Assembly: GCA_965207275.1 (NCBI GenBank)
Contig: CBDBMH010000002.1
Coordinates: 2,108,001-2,172,000 of the forward strand
DNA from: Bin22 sp965207275
Lineage (GTDB): Bacteria; Chloroflexota; Dehalococcoidia; Lucifugimonadales; UBA3495
Length of the DNA: 64,000 bases
Direction of reading: 5' to 3'
In this document: positions 52,956 through 62,662 of the stretch, piece by piece
How the letters are laid out: the number at the start of each line of letters is the position of its first letter
Position numbering within the stretch: position 1 is the stretch's first letter
The notes under the pieces: model-generated
What the model saw: the letters and a program-made list of their open reading frames with translations, nothing else
What the model was told of the DNA's origin: nothing
Databases searched by the model: none
Translations under genes and position numbers: made by a program

Positions 52956-54347
52956 CTAATCTTCCTCCATGTCGGGCATCAGCACAAACTCGGGGTAGGA
53001 TTCCATGTGCAGTTCGCCAGCGTCCTGGCCCAGGCGTTCCACGTCGTAGGAGACGCGGGTCTTGATGGTCAATTCCATCAGCTGCCACAGGCCCCAGGAG
53101 ACGGAGAAAACCAGCGCGCCTATAGTGACTATGCCCAGGGCCTGGATGTGGATCGGCGCTCCCCCGGTGATGCTCACCGCCAGGGTCCCCCAGATGCCAG
53201 CGAACAGGTGGGCCGGCACCGCGCCCACCACGTCGTCCAGCTTCAATTTTTCCAGCAGCTTCAGGCCCAGCACGACTATCAGCCCGCCGATGGCCCCGAT
53301 AATGACTGCCCAGTAGTGCTCGGTAATGTCCGGGCGGGCCGTGATGGAAACCAGGCCGGCAATGGCTCCGTTGAGGATGGCGAACAGGTCGATCCGGCCC
53401 AGCAGGGGTCGCGACACCGCCAGGGCTACCACCACACCCGCGGCGGCCGCCAGGTTGGTGTTGACGATGACGATGCTCATGGACACGGCATCCTTGACGC
53501 TGGCCAGCCCCAACTGGGAACCGCCGTTGAACCCGATCCAGCCGAACCACAGGATAAACACGCCCAGGGTCACCACAAGGATGTTGGATGGCGGCGTGGC
53601 CCGTACCGTCCCGTCAGCGCGAAACTTGCCCAGTCGGGGGCCCACCACGATCATTCCGGCCAGGGCCGCCCAGCCGCCGGTGCTGTGCACGATAGTAGAG
53701 CCGGCGAAGTCGGAGAATCCCAGTTGGTTGAGCCACCCTCCGCCCCAGGTCCATGCTCCGACGATGGGGTAGATTACGCCGGTCAGTACCAGCACGAACA
53801 GGAAGAAGGACCACATCTTCACCCGCTCGGCCAGCGCTCCGGAAACGATAGAAGCCGCCGTGGCCACGAAGACCATCTGGAAGAACCAGTCGGACATGGC
53901 CGAGTAGCCGGCGCCGTTGGCCAGAACGTCGGCCGACGCTGCGTCATTGCCGCCCAGCAGCGCCTTCTCTGCGCCGGTGGGGCCGTACATGAAGCCGGGG
54001 ACACCAATGACGTGCGTTACGTCGTTGTACATCAGGTTATACCCGATGAAGAAGTAGGCCAGAGCGGCTATGGAGTACAGGCCGATGTTCTTGAGACAAA
54101 TCATGCTGGCGTTCTTGGTTCGCACCGATCCCGATTCCAGCATGGTGAATCCGGCGCACATCCACATGACCAGCGCGCCCCAGATAAGGAAGGCAAAGGT
54201 GTTAAACACAAAGGCCGATTCTTCGTCCACGCCGGCGGCGTAGGCTACCGTGGGTCTTGCCAGGAGCAGGACCACCGTGGCAATGCCGGTGGCGGCGGCA
54301 ATGACGGCGAAGCCGGGGCGAGGTAGGGAGTTGAACAGTCTGAACAT
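52956..54347 (-). CDS. amtB: Ammonium transporter, Amt/MEP family (463 aa)
   Basis: Start at ATG 54347 with AAGGAGA 5 bp upstream; the upstream ATG at 54401 lacks a site. A cleavable signal-like N-terminus (GFAVIAAATGIATVVLLLA) precedes about eleven transmembrane helices. Conserved features include GFTMLESGSVRTKNASMICL, DFAGSTIVHSTGGWAALAGM (the channel-lining His pair is in the later HIQALG/GAVPAHLFAG), WFGWIGFNGGSQLGL and GAVPAHLFAGIWGTLAV. It conducts ammonium/ammonia. No glnK gene accompanies it in the window. Confidence 0.9.
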   Translation of the reverse strand: MFRLFNSLPRPGFAVIAAATGIATVVLLLARPTVAYAAGVDEESAFVFNTFAFLIWGALVMWMCAGFTMLESGSVRTKNASMICLKNIGLYSIAALAYFFIGYNLMYNDVTHVIGVPGFMYGPTGAEKALLGGNDAASADVLANGAGYSAMSDWFFQMVFVATAASIVSGALAERVKMWSFFLFVLVLTGVIYPIVGAWTWGGGWLNQLGFSDFAGSTIVHSTGGWAALAGMIVVGPRLGKFRADGTVRATPPSNILVVTLGVFILWFGWIGFNGGSQLGLASVKDAVSMSIVIVNTNLAAAAGVVVALAVSRPLLGRIDLFAILNGAIAGLVSITARPDITEHYWAVIIGAIGGLIVVLGLKLLEKLKLDDVVGAVPAHLFAGIWGTLAVSITGGAPIHIQALGIVTIGALVFSVSWGLWQLMELTIKTRVSYDVERLGQDAGELHMESYPEFVLMPDMEED

Positions 54348-54708
54348 GGTTCTCTCCTTTGCTGGCGTCGTTGTGGACGCGGCCAAATGGTTTCGAGGCA
54401 AGAGTTCGGAGACGATTCAAGGGTGGACATCCGGTTCTAATGACGTGGAACCGAACGGTCGTCCGAAAAGGCTTAATGAGGGTCGGGGTTGTTGTGAGGA
54501 TCTGCGGTGCCTGGTGGCGGCCGCATAAAAGGTGACCCATCCTTGCCAGACTGTCTCAAAACGCTTGCGAGGACGCCCTGATTATATTGGCTGTCGAGGT
54601 ACTTAACCATAACTGCTGCGTCTGAACCGCAATTCCTAGCCCTTATAATCGGTTAGGCAACAGTGTTAAGATAGGGAAACAGCCTTGAATAAGCGAGGTT
54701 TTCGCGCG
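54348..54708. other. Divergent intergenic region between amt and thrC
   Basis: No gene. A -10-like TATAAT at 54644-54649 with a weak -35 (CTGAAC, 16-bp spacer) could drive thrC. Confidence 0.4.
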
Positions 54709-55890
54709 ATGTTCAGTTACATCGACCACCTGGAGTGTACCCAATGCGGCAAAACGTATCCCCACGACCAGGTCAGTAAGGTTAGTCCGTGTTGCGGCAA
54801 GGTGCTGTTCGCCCGCTACGACCTGCCTCGCCTGCGCAGGGAGGTCAGCCGGGACGTTTTCGCCGGTCGCGACTCCAACATGTGGCGCTTCTCCGAGCTG
54901 ATGCCCGTTACCCAGCATGACAACGTGGTAACCCTGGGCGAGGGTGGCACTCCCCTGCTGACTGCCGCCAACTTGCAGCAAAAGCTTGGCCTGAAAAGCC
55001 TGTTCATCAAGGAAGAGGGACTGAACCCCACCGGCACCTTCAAGGCCCGGGGCATTTCCGCTGCCGTTTCCAAGGCCGTGGAACTGGGCATTACCGGCTT
55101 CACCATGCCGTCGGCCGGCAACGCCGCCGGAGCGGCCGCGGCCTATGGGGCCCGGGCCGACCGGCCGATGAAGGTGTTCATGCCCCAGGACGCTCCTCCG
55201 GCCAACAAGAAGGAATCGGTGATGGCCGGTTCCGAGCTTAACCTGGTGGACGGCCTCATCAGCGACGCCGGACGCATCGCCGTGGCCGTGGCCGAGGAGC
55301 AGGACCTGTTCGACCTTTCCACCTTGAAGGAACCCTATCGGGCCGAGGGCAAGAAGACCATGGGCCTGGAAATCGCAATGCAACTGGGCTGGAAGATGCC
55401 CGACGCCATCGTCTACCCCACCGGCGGCGGCACCGGCATTATCGGCATGTACAAGGGCTTCCAGGAATTGCTGGAACTGGGTTGGATTGAGGGAACGCCT
55501 CCCAAGTTTATCGCGGTGCAGCCCACCGGTTGCCAGCCCATCGTCAAAGCCTTCAACGAGGGAACCGAAACGGCGCAGATGTGGCAGAACGCCGCCACCC
55601 TCGCCGACGGCCTGCGGGTCCCCGGCCCCTTCGCCGACTACCTGATCCTTAAAGCCATTCGTGAAACGGGCGGAACGGCCCTGGCCATCGAGGACGACGA
55701 TATGGTGGCCGCCATGTACGAAATCGCCACGGAAGAGGGCGTCATCGCCTGTCCCGAGGGCGCGGCCACCCTGGTGGGACTGAAAAAGCTTCTGGAGCAG
55801 GGTTTCCTTGGCGCCGATGAGACCATTGTCCTGTTGAACACAGGCTCAGGCTACAAATACCTGGACTTGATACGTGACAGTAACGGGTAA
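54709..55890 (+). CDS. thrC: Threonine synthase, PLP-dependent (393 aa)
   Basis: Preferred start ATG 54709 (GAGG about 11 bp upstream); TTG 54685 is possible. An N-terminal zinc-ribbon has Cys10, Cys13, Cys28 and Cys29. PLP attaches to Lys112 in NPTGTFKARG, and PTGGGTG near residue 240 binds the phosphate. Converts O-phosphohomoserine to threonine. The zinc-ribbon form is a known subgroup. Length is normal for this class. Confidence 0.9.
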   Translation: MFSYIDHLECTQCGKTYPHDQVSKVSPCCGKVLFARYDLPRLRREVSRDVFAGRDSNMWRFSELMPVTQHDNVVTLGEGGTPLLTAANLQQKLGLKSLFIKEEGLNPTGTFKARGISAAVSKAVELGITGFTMPSAGNAAGAAAAYGARADRPMKVFMPQDAPPANKKESVMAGSELNLVDGLISDAGRIAVAVAEEQDLFDLSTLKEPYRAEGKKTMGLEIAMQLGWKMPDAIVYPTGGGTGIIGMYKGFQELLELGWIEGTPPKFIAVQPTGCQPIVKAFNEGTETAQMWQNAATLADGLRVPGPFADYLILKAIRETGGTALAIEDDDMVAAMYEIATEEGVIACPEGAATLVGLKKLLEQGFLGADETIVLLNTGSGYKYLDLIRDSNG

Positions 55891-56020
55891 AAGGATAGGC
55901 CAATCGGCGAAGTACCGGACGAAGGTATGATTCCTGATCCAACAGAGGAAACGGGGAACACGGGAGTTCTTATCATTATCCTACTCCTTGCGGAATCCAG
56001 TATGCTGCCAGAGGTCGCCC

Positions 56021-56737
56021 ATGACCACCAAGCCGGTCCTTAAATACACTATCGTTACCGACATTGACTACGGCGCCCTGGAGTATTGCCCCGATGCTCC
56101 GGATCCGCTGCCAGACGGTATGTTTCAATACCCTATATTTTCCGAAATCTACCCCGTTCTGGACGCTTACCTGAACACCCTGGGAGACCCGCAGACCATC
56201 TTCCGCAGCAGCAACACCTTTATTTGCTACGACCCGGACAACCTGAACGTGCGGGTGGGCCCCGACTTCTACGTGGCCTTTAGTGTGGAGGTACCGGCGA
56301 TAATGAGGCGGCTGGTTTACCTGCCCTGGGAGGCGGGGAAACCGCCCGACTTCGTATTGGAAGTGGGGTCGGAGAGCACGGGAAAGCAGGACACGGGGAA
56401 CAAGCGGGACATCTACGCCCAGATAGGAATAGGGGAGTACTGGCGGTTCGACAGTACCGGAGGGGAAATCTACGGGGATGCGTTGGCGGGAGAGGAACTG
56501 GTGGGCGGTGAATACCGGCGCATAGAGCTGACAACCGAGCCTGACGGGGTCTTGAAAGGCTACAGTTCGGCTTTGCGGCTGTGGCTGTCCTGGCAGGATG
56601 GAATGCTGAAGTTCTACAACGACCGGTCACGCGAATATCTGAGGAACCTGCCTGAAGAACGGGCCGCCCGTCAGCTAGCCGAAGAGAGGATACGCCAACT
56701 CGAAGATCAGCTGCGCCGTCAGCAGGGAAACTGTTGA
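56021..56737 (+). CDS. Uma2-family (DUF820) putative endonuclease (238 aa)
   Basis: Start at ATG 56021 (GAGGTCG upstream), not the 55988 codon. The Uma2 core is visible: VRVGPDFYVAFSVEVPAI, then PPDFVLEVGSESTGKQDTGN with the E-x-K-type acidic Glu and Lys (LEVGSES...K), and IGIGEYWRFDSTG. Uma2 proteins have a PD-(D/E)XK-like fold and no settled function. A C-terminal coiled coil ends it (AEERIRQLEDQLRRQQ). Followed by ispH after 40 bp. Confidence 0.8.
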   Translation: MTTKPVLKYTIVTDIDYGALEYCPDAPDPLPDGMFQYPIFSEIYPVLDAYLNTLGDPQTIFRSSNTFICYDPDNLNVRVGPDFYVAFSVEVPAIMRRLVYLPWEAGKPPDFVLEVGSESTGKQDTGNKRDIYAQIGIGEYWRFDSTGGEIYGDALAGEELVGGEYRRIELTTEPDGVLKGYSSALRLWLSWQDGMLKFYNDRSREYLRNLPEERAARQLAEERIRQLEDQLRRQQGNC

Positions 56738-56777
56738 GGCTCATTCAACGGGGGAACGAAAGGAGTTAAAGGGAGGC

Positions 56778-57683
56778 ATGGTCATGGAAGTAATACTTTG
56801 CTCTCCTCGCGGTTTTTGCGCCGGCGTGGTACGGGCCATCCAGGTGGTGGAAGAATGCCTGGACCGGTTCGGCCCGCCCATCTACGTCAAGCACCAGATA
56901 GTCCACAACCCGCACGTGGTTGGGGAATTGGAGGCCAAGGGCGCGGTCACGGTGGAAACGGTAGAGGAAATACCCGAGGGCTCACGGGTCGTATTTTCCG
57001 CCCACGGCTCGCCACCCGAGGACTTCGAGCAGGCCCAGGCGCGTAACTTGCAGGTGATTGACGCCGTTTGCCCCCTGGTGACTCGCGTCCACAACGAGGC
57101 CAAGAAATACCACCGTCAGGGTCGCAAAATCATTCTTGTAGGCCACGACGGCCACCAGGAAGTCAAAGGGACTATGGGGCAGGCTCCCATGGAGCTGGTG
57201 GACGAAAAGTCGGACAACGGCGTTCCCGGCTGGGATTCGGATACGCCGGTGGCGGTGCTCACCCAGACCACCCTGTCCACCGGCGATACGGCAGCGGCCA
57301 TAGACCACATCCGCGAGCAATTTCCCCAGGCCGAGATTCGCAACGACATCTGCTACGCCACCACCAACCGACAGGCGGCAGTCAGCAGGATGGCGACCAT
57401 GGTGGACATGGCCCTGGTAATCGGCGCCCAGAACAGTTCCAACTGCAATCGCCTGCTGGAACTGGCCCAGTCCCTGGGTATTCCCGCCCACCTGATCAAC
57501 GGGCCCGAGGAACTGAGGCCGGAATGGCTGGAGGGTGTGGAAAAGGTGGGCATAGCCTCCGGCGCATCCACCCCCGAGGTGCTGGTGGACGCGGTGATCA
57601 CGGCCCTGAACCCCCAGAAGGTGACGCCCCTGGAGGTGGTTGAGGAAGACATCAGTTTCGTTATGCCCCGGGAGTTGCGGTAG
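56778..57683 (+). CDS. ispH: 4-hydroxy-3-methylbut-2-enyl diphosphate reductase (301 aa)
   Basis: GGGAGG lies just before the start; ATG 56778 and ATG 56784 are both possible. The Fe-S cysteines are Cys14 (PRGFCAGVVRA), Cys98 (DAVCPLV) and Cys192 (NDICYATTNRQ). His43 and His126 (KHQIVHNPHV and GHDGHQE) with Glu128 form the substrate site. It makes IPP and DMAPP in the MEP isoprenoid pathway. Length is normal. Followed by a membrane protein in the same direction. Confidence 0.95.
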   Translation: MVMEVILCSPRGFCAGVVRAIQVVEECLDRFGPPIYVKHQIVHNPHVVGELEAKGAVTVETVEEIPEGSRVVFSAHGSPPEDFEQAQARNLQVIDAVCPLVTRVHNEAKKYHRQGRKIILVGHDGHQEVKGTMGQAPMELVDEKSDNGVPGWDSDTPVAVLTQTTLSTGDTAAAIDHIREQFPQAEIRNDICYATTNRQAAVSRMATMVDMALVIGAQNSSNCNRLLELAQSLGIPAHLINGPEELRPEWLEGVEKVGIASGASTPEVLVDAVITALNPQKVTPLEVVEEDISFVMPRELR

Positions 57684-57733
57684 GGCCGGACCCGCCTGGC
57701 CCCAATGAGATATGAACCCCGCACAGCTGCTTC

Positions 57734-58816
57734 GTGGATGATTTGCCGGTTAACCAGGGGAGAACCTCTCCCGTATCCATCTCCCGCCGTGTCCTTTCCG
57801 TGCCGACCCTGGTTTCCCTTGCCCTGGCGGCGGCTTTCCTTTTTTTCATTGCCACCAGGCTGGATATTGACCTTGAGGCCATCTGGCTGCAATTGCGTTC
57901 GGCCAATCCTATGTATCTGGTCCTGGCCGTGGCGGTACATTACACCACCTTTCTGTTCCGCGGCCTGCGCTGGCGGCTGCTACTGAACAACGCCCGGTCC
58001 CCTGGGGAGGCGGAGGCGGGAACACTCCAGTGCAGCCAACTGGTCTTGCTCGGGTGGTTCGCCAACTCGGTGGCCTGGCTGCGCCTGGGCGACGCCTATC
58101 GGGCCTACCTCTACAATCAGGAGCGCAGCGCCCCCATCGTCCGCACTGTCGGCACCATCCTCACCGAACGCCTGCTCGACATTACAACCATCGTCCTCTT
58201 GCTGGGGGTGTCTCTCCCCTTTTTGGCGCGCGCTGGCCAGGGCGGCGTCTGGACCGTAACCGCCACCGCCGCGACGCTGATGGGGGCGCTGGGGCTGGCC
58301 CTGCTGTTCATCATGGCCACCCAGGGCAAAGGGGAAGACCTGTTGCGAGGCTTGTTGGCCTGGCTGCCTGGCCGTATTTCAGGCTGGCTCATGGTACGTT
58401 TCATCCAGTTCAGGGATGGGACGCTGTTGAGCCTGAGGAAGGTTCCCCTGGCCGCCGCGTGGGGGCTGCTGGGCTGGCTGGCCGAGGTGGCCCGCTTCTA
58501 CCTGGTTGCCCAGGCCCTGGACATTCACCTGTCGCTGGCTCTGATAGTCTTCGCCACCGTGGCCAACTCCCTGCTGACCCTGGTGCCCACCCCCGGTGGG
58601 GTGGGCGCGGTGGAGGCCGGCCTGACCGGCCTGCTGAAACAGCTCACCACCCTGGCGACGCCAACGGTGGCGGCCCTGGTGCTGGTGGACCGGTCCATAA
58701 GCTACTTGAGTGTCATTGCCGTCGGCGCAGCGTTGTTTATTGTGCGCTGGGCGGGCAGGCGCAAGAGCCGGCCATCTCCCGTGGACACATCTGCCCCTGC
58801 CGATGAAGGAGGGTGA
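57734..58816 (+). CDS. Lysylphosphatidylglycerol synthase-type flippase membrane protein (360 aa)
   Basis: GTG 57734 start. Eight or so hydrophobic helices, e.g. LVSLALAAAFLFFIATRLDI and MYLVLAVAVHYTTFLFRGLR. Conserved family features include RWRLLLNN, RLGDAYRAYL with TILTERLLD, and VPTPGGVGAVEAGLTGLL near 290-310. This is the LPG_synthase_TM/AglD-type fold (UPF0104), seen in lipid flippases and polyprenyl-linked transport. The exact lipid is not known; a link to isoprenoid lipids through ispH is possible. Confidence 0.8.
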   Translation: MDDLPVNQGRTSPVSISRRVLSVPTLVSLALAAAFLFFIATRLDIDLEAIWLQLRSANPMYLVLAVAVHYTTFLFRGLRWRLLLNNARSPGEAEAGTLQCSQLVLLGWFANSVAWLRLGDAYRAYLYNQERSAPIVRTVGTILTERLLDITTIVLLLGVSLPFLARAGQGGVWTVTATAATLMGALGLALLFIMATQGKGEDLLRGLLAWLPGRISGWLMVRFIQFRDGTLLSLRKVPLAAAWGLLGWLAEVARFYLVAQALDIHLSLALIVFATVANSLLTLVPTPGGVGAVEAGLTGLLKQLTTLATPTVAALVLVDRSISYLSVIAVGAALFIVRWAGRRKSRPSPVDTSAPADEGG

Positions 58817-58822
58817 TGCCCA

Positions 58823-59194
58823 ATGCTGTACACCGCCAGCTTTTACGACCCGCAGGACTGGGTGGGGCAGCCCTACCGGGTTTCTCGCGCTCACCCGCGA
58901 GGCCGGAAGACCCAGTGGGGCACCCTGTCATTCCTATATCCCCCGCTGGAGCTGTTGCGCTCCTACCGCGATGGACAGGTTGATTTTGAGGGTCTGAGCA
59001 GCGCATACCGCCGCAACCTGGACGAGAAATTCCTGGTAGACTACCGCCTCCGGAAGTGGATGGAGGAACTTTCTTCACTAGGCGACGTTACCCTTCTGTG
59101 CTTCGAACGGGGCGACGACCCTTGCCACCGTCGGGTGGCGGCCCACTGGCTGCGGGAACGGGTTCCAGGGCTGGAATTGGGGGGATTGAATTAA
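58823..59194 (+). CDS. DUF488 family protein (123 aa)
   Basis: ATG 58823, 6 bp after the previous gene. The DUF488-type pattern is visible: LYTASFYDPQDWVGQPYRVS at the start, a central LRSYRDGQVDFEGLSSAYRR and a closing LLCFERGDDPCHRRVAAHWL with the conserved Cys-His. The function of this family is unknown. Likely co-transcribed with the flippase-like gene. Confidence 0.8.
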   Translation: MLYTASFYDPQDWVGQPYRVSRAHPRGRKTQWGTLSFLYPPLELLRSYRDGQVDFEGLSSAYRRNLDEKFLVDYRLRKWMEELSSLGDVTLLCFERGDDPCHRRVAAHWLRERVPGLELGGLN

Positions 59195-59436
59195 TGCCCT
59201 TTCGTCCCCATTTGCGAGCAGTTCTTGCATCGCTGAGGTGCAGCCCCCGGGCACAACTGTCCGCCGGGTTCCAAGACGCTGCTGCAATGTCCTGTGTTTG
59301 CCTCCCCCGAATTTCATTTACTGTCGCTTACCCAATTCCCCCCTTTGAAAATGTCTTGTATAATCTTCGTGATTGAACCGGTCTCCGGTATGCGTTGTGG
59401 TGATCTTCTTAAACTGCAGCAGGTGGCGGGGTTGAA

Positions 59437-59859
59437 ATGCCTGAAAAGTATCAGGACGAGATAGAAGAGATTCTGAGGGGCATTGAGGAAGAGGAGCCGC
59501 CCAGGCCGGCGCGGCGGCCGCAGCCCATCATCGATGACATGCCCCGGTCTGCCAGCGAGGAGGCTCCCCCGCACCGGGACCAGCCTCGGGGAGGCCTTGC
59601 GCCCAACGCCCGCTGGAGGCACGTGACTCCCGGCCGGGTTGCCCTGGCCGGTTTCGTATTGCTGGTGCTGGGCCTGGCCCTGAACTCGGTGGGCTTTGGC
59701 TGGCTGGTATGGCTTGGGTTGTTGAGCCTCGCCGGCGCCTATCTGCTCTTCTTCGTCCGCCCTCGGTCGGTCAACAAGGGCAAGGGCTGGCGCGGCCGTT
59801 CCATTGAATCCCAGGGCCCGTCGCCGTGGCAAAGATTCAAGCGGTGGATGAGTGAGTAG
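59437..59859 (+). CDS. Small membrane protein (140 aa)
   Basis: ATG 59437. The N-terminal ~65 residues are acidic and Pro/Arg-rich (EILRGIEEEEPPRPARRPQP). Two membrane helices follow (VALAGFVLLVLGLALNSVGF and WLVWLGLLSLAGAYLLFFV), then a basic tail ending FKRWMSE. No known domain. Similar tail-anchored or two-helix proteins of unknown role are common; no strong annotation is possible. The 3' end overlaps the convergent DUF123 gene by 23 bp. Confidence 0.6.
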   Translation: MPEKYQDEIEEILRGIEEEEPPRPARRPQPIIDDMPRSASEEAPPHRDQPRGGLAPNARWRHVTPGRVALAGFVLLVLGLALNSVGFGWLVWLGLLSLAGAYLLFFVRPRSVNKGKGWRGRSIESQGPSPWQRFKRWMSE

Positions 59860-60355
59860 GCCCTGAGGTGCCAGGGGACTGACCAGATGAGGTGTCCAAG
59901 TGTGAGGCCGGGGAGTCTCTGTTTTCCGTTACTTTTGTCACCCCCCGGTTGTTTGGGTCACAATCGTCTAGCAAGAGCTGGCTAAGGGTGGTTAAGTCCG
60001 TACCGGGGGTCTTCCGCACCAGGTGCGTCGGGCACCGGCAGTCCGACGAGCCAAAACCACGGGCCACTACTCCGCCACCCTGGGCCACAATCGATTCCGC
60101 CCAGCGGCACTCCCAGCGTTCTTCGGACCCCACCCACCAGACCTCCACCACCGGCGCCACCGCCGTCAAATGATCGACGTGCCAGTGTCGCTTCTTATCC
60201 CGTCGCAGGTGGCGACGGATGCGGGCCTCCAGGCCGTTGAGAGCGCTCCCAAAGTAAAAGTACAGGCCGGCCGGGAACTCGAAAGTTCCCAGCCGGCCTA
60301 CTGTTAGCCTCGTCTCCTCAACCAGGTCTATGACCAGGACGTAGCTGCCTTTCAT
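59837..60355 (-). CDS. DUF123 (GIY-YIG-like) protein (172 aa)
   Basis: Start at ATG 60355 (MKGSYVLVIDL); the frame upstream is not protein-like. Core motifs are GTFEFPAGLYFYFGSALNGL with LEARIRRHLRRDKKRHWHVD and the cysteine-bearing FGSSDCRCPTHL, as in DUF123 proteins related to GIY-YIG nucleases. A C-terminal tail of about 40 residues after TTLSQLLLDD looks disordered. Activity is unknown. Confidence 0.75.
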   Translation of the reverse strand: MKGSYVLVIDLVEETRLTVGRLGTFEFPAGLYFYFGSALNGLEARIRRHLRRDKKRHWHVDHLTAVAPVVEVWWVGSEERWECRWAESIVAQGGGVVARGFGSSDCRCPTHLVRKTPGTDLTTLSQLLLDDCDPNNRGVTKVTENRDSPASHLDTSSGQSPGTSGPTHSSTA

Positions 60356-60389
60356 CGCGGGCAAAACAGTGTCTACCTGCGGATGTGCC

Positions 60390-61253
60390 CTAACCGGAGA
60401 CCGCCTGTTTGAACTCTTCAATGGCCTTGATGTGGGCGTCGGGATTGGGAAGCCCGGCCCGCATGGTGTTGATGGACAGGTGAGTGGCCCCGCACTCGGC
60501 CCAGGATTCGGCGCTGCGGTTCCAGGCGTCCGGGCCATCCGCGTAATTCAGGCGGCCTTCTATGCCTATTTCGGAAGGATCGCGGCCGGCGTTGGCGGCT
60601 ATCTCCCGCATCTGGCCGATGCGTTCCTGGCCGGCGCTGTCGGGCTGGAACTGGGGAAACCAGCCATCGCCCAACCTTCCCAGCCGATCAACCACCTGGT
60701 CGGCGCCGCCGCCAAACCACACGGGAATGGGCTGCTGTACCGGCAGGGGGTTGATGCCGGCGTGGGTAACCTTGTGGTACCGGCCCTCGAAGTTGACGAT
60801 ATCCTGGGTCCACAGGGCTCGCATCAGCTCGATCTGCTCTTCGCACCGGCGACCCCGATTGCGGAAGCTTTCTCCCAGGGCCTCGTACTCCACGTCGTTC
60901 CAGCCGATGCCGATGCCCAGCCGCAGGCGGCCACCGGTGAGCACGTCCACTGCCGCGGCCTGCTTGGCCACCAGGGCGGCCTGCCGTTGGGGCAGGATGA
61001 GAATGCCCGTGGTCATCTGTAGTTTCTCAGTAATGGCCGCCAGGTAGCCGAACAGGACGAAGGGTTCGTGGAAGGTGTCCACGTGGCTGTAGGGCCGGTT
61101 CCATTCCTCCCGCTTGCTGGCGTCGGCGCCAAGAACATGGTCAAAGACCAGCAGGTGCTCGTAACCCAGGGCTTCGGCGGCCTGGGCATAGTCGCGAACG
61201 GCCACTGGGTCGGAGCCAATTTCGGTCTGGGGAAAAACAACGCCTAATTGCAT
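60390..61253 (-). CDS. Luciferase-like (LLM) F420/flavin-dependent oxidoreductase (287 aa)
   Basis: Start at ATG 61253 with GAGGAGG about 6 bp upstream; a longer frame upstream is not used. It opens MQLGVVFPQTEIGSDP. Signatures include ALGYEHLLVFDHVLGADASK, ILILPQRQAALVAKQAAAVD with LRLGIGIGWNDVEYEALG, and PIPVWFGGGADQVVDRLGRL with GDGWFPQF. These match the TIM-barrel F420-type LLM enzymes. The substrate is unknown. About 220 bp from the low-GC HEPN-like gene on the other strand. Confidence 0.85.
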   Translation of the reverse strand: MQLGVVFPQTEIGSDPVAVRDYAQAAEALGYEHLLVFDHVLGADASKREEWNRPYSHVDTFHEPFVLFGYLAAITEKLQMTTGILILPQRQAALVAKQAAAVDVLTGGRLRLGIGIGWNDVEYEALGESFRNRGRRCEEQIELMRALWTQDIVNFEGRYHKVTHAGINPLPVQQPIPVWFGGGADQVVDRLGRLGDGWFPQFQPDSAGQERIGQMREIAANAGRDPSEIGIEGRLNYADGPDAWNRSAESWAECGATHLSINTMRAGLPNPDAHIKAIEEFKQAVSG

Positions 61254-61464
61254 GGGACGCCTCCTCTGGTAACTCTTGGGTGTTGTCGGTCGACGGTGAT
61301 AGTGCAGAGTGTATCTGTGGGTGGGGGTATTGACAACAGGCGGGGTAACGGCGGCAGTTGACCCCCTAATACGTCCAGCGTAATCTGTATCTGGCAAATT
61401 GAAGATAGTTCGGTTCTCGCTTCTCATATTGCGCGAGACTCTTACCTGCATTATGGGAAACTGA

Positions 61465-62118
61465 ATGAGCAAGAAGATGGATGGGAAGAGAGTAGAGCAT
61501 TACGAACTTATGGTGGAAGCGGGTCAGTGCTTTATGTATTTGCTCTGGAGCGAAACCGTAATGCGGGATTTGGTTGTACTTCAAGAAGGTGGGGAGGATA
61601 TGCGCAGGCGATATTCAATGGCCTTTGGCAAGGGGCCCCATCCAAGTGATTTCGCCCGCGCTAGGTTGGAACTCGGAATTTCAGACTTTGGCAAAGTCAA
61701 ACAGCGTTTCCTGGATCATTGGCCCATTTGGAATGAACATGTTGAGATCAATGACGCAATAGAACGCATAGTGCTCTGGCGAAATGCACTAGGTCATGTG
61801 AATGTCCAGCCCTTTAGAAACTACCATCTGTACACTCCAACATCAGGGTCCTGGAACAGAATGAGCAATTTCATGAAATGTGGCATTTGCAAAAAATACT
61901 ACAAAGTTTGTGGATGTCCTCAGGACGATCGGTTTGAACCCCCTTCGCTTGTGATTGGGAACGAGACTATAGAAACAATCTACGCTGACATTCGCACAGT
62001 TGATTTAGAGTGCTTTTACTCTACCGCAGTATCTTTAAACGTCGAGTACATGGGCGTTGCCTGGCCTAGGCAAGACGGTGGGTACGAATTTAGGGTGCAT
62101 AATGTCGTCGATTCCTAG
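61465..62118 (+). CDS. Low-GC protein with HEPN-like Rx4H motif and a cysteine pair (217 aa)
   Basis: ATG 61465. Residues about 95-115 read ERIVLWRNALGHVNVQPFRN, including R-N-A-L-G-H, the Rx4H pattern of HEPN RNase-like proteins, on a predicted helix. CGICKKYYKVCGC (about 140-152) is a small metal-binding-like cluster. GC is lower than in the neighbours, as for acquired defence or toxin genes. No partner antitoxin is visible. The HEPN assignment is from one short motif only. Confidence 0.5.
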   Translation: MSKKMDGKRVEHYELMVEAGQCFMYLLWSETVMRDLVVLQEGGEDMRRRYSMAFGKGPHPSDFARARLELGISDFGKVKQRFLDHWPIWNEHVEINDAIERIVLWRNALGHVNVQPFRNYHLYTPTSGSWNRMSNFMKCGICKKYYKVCGCPQDDRFEPPSLVIGNETIETIYADIRTVDLECFYSTAVSLNVEYMGVAWPRQDGGYEFRVHNVVDS

Positions 62119-62662
62119 CCTATTCCTGAAGCACAACTGGTAAGCATACAGGTCTCTTTGCCGGAGAAGCCCATTGTAAAAGCTGGTTACAATAACTGGG
62201 TGTAATTGAACCAAGCCAACCACCTTCTACGCGGTCAGCACCCAGGCACCAGCGAGGCAATCAAGTAGCTGGCGGAAAAATGGCTGGCCAAGAGAGGCTT
62301 TAACCAGAACCTTCGAGTTGGTGGTGGCGCTTTGATCCACTTGGGATGCGGCACGGCTCTCAATCTGGCTCCGCCGTAGTTGGTATCCTAAGCTGTCTCA
62401 CAGTAAGTTGGGGCGCCACCCAACCGGTCAGAATGAAGAGCGTTCATTCGACCTACTCAATAGCGACGGAAATCTGAGGGACTCGTGGTCGGTCGATTTG
62501 GGTACGTTCTAACCATGTCGATGAAGCGGACTCACAAATGGGTGTGTCACTTCGTTCTTGGTATACAGTTCGATTCCTCCTGTGGGCCTGTCTTGACGGT
62601 AGGCAGTACTGTCTTCGAGTTGTGGATGAGGCTGTGAGGCGCGCCACTCTGCACCATCGGCC
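62119..62662. other. Intergenic region with no supported gene
   Basis: 540 bp with only short frames between the HEPN-like gene and the LRR gene. No regulatory element recognised. Confidence 0.4.
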
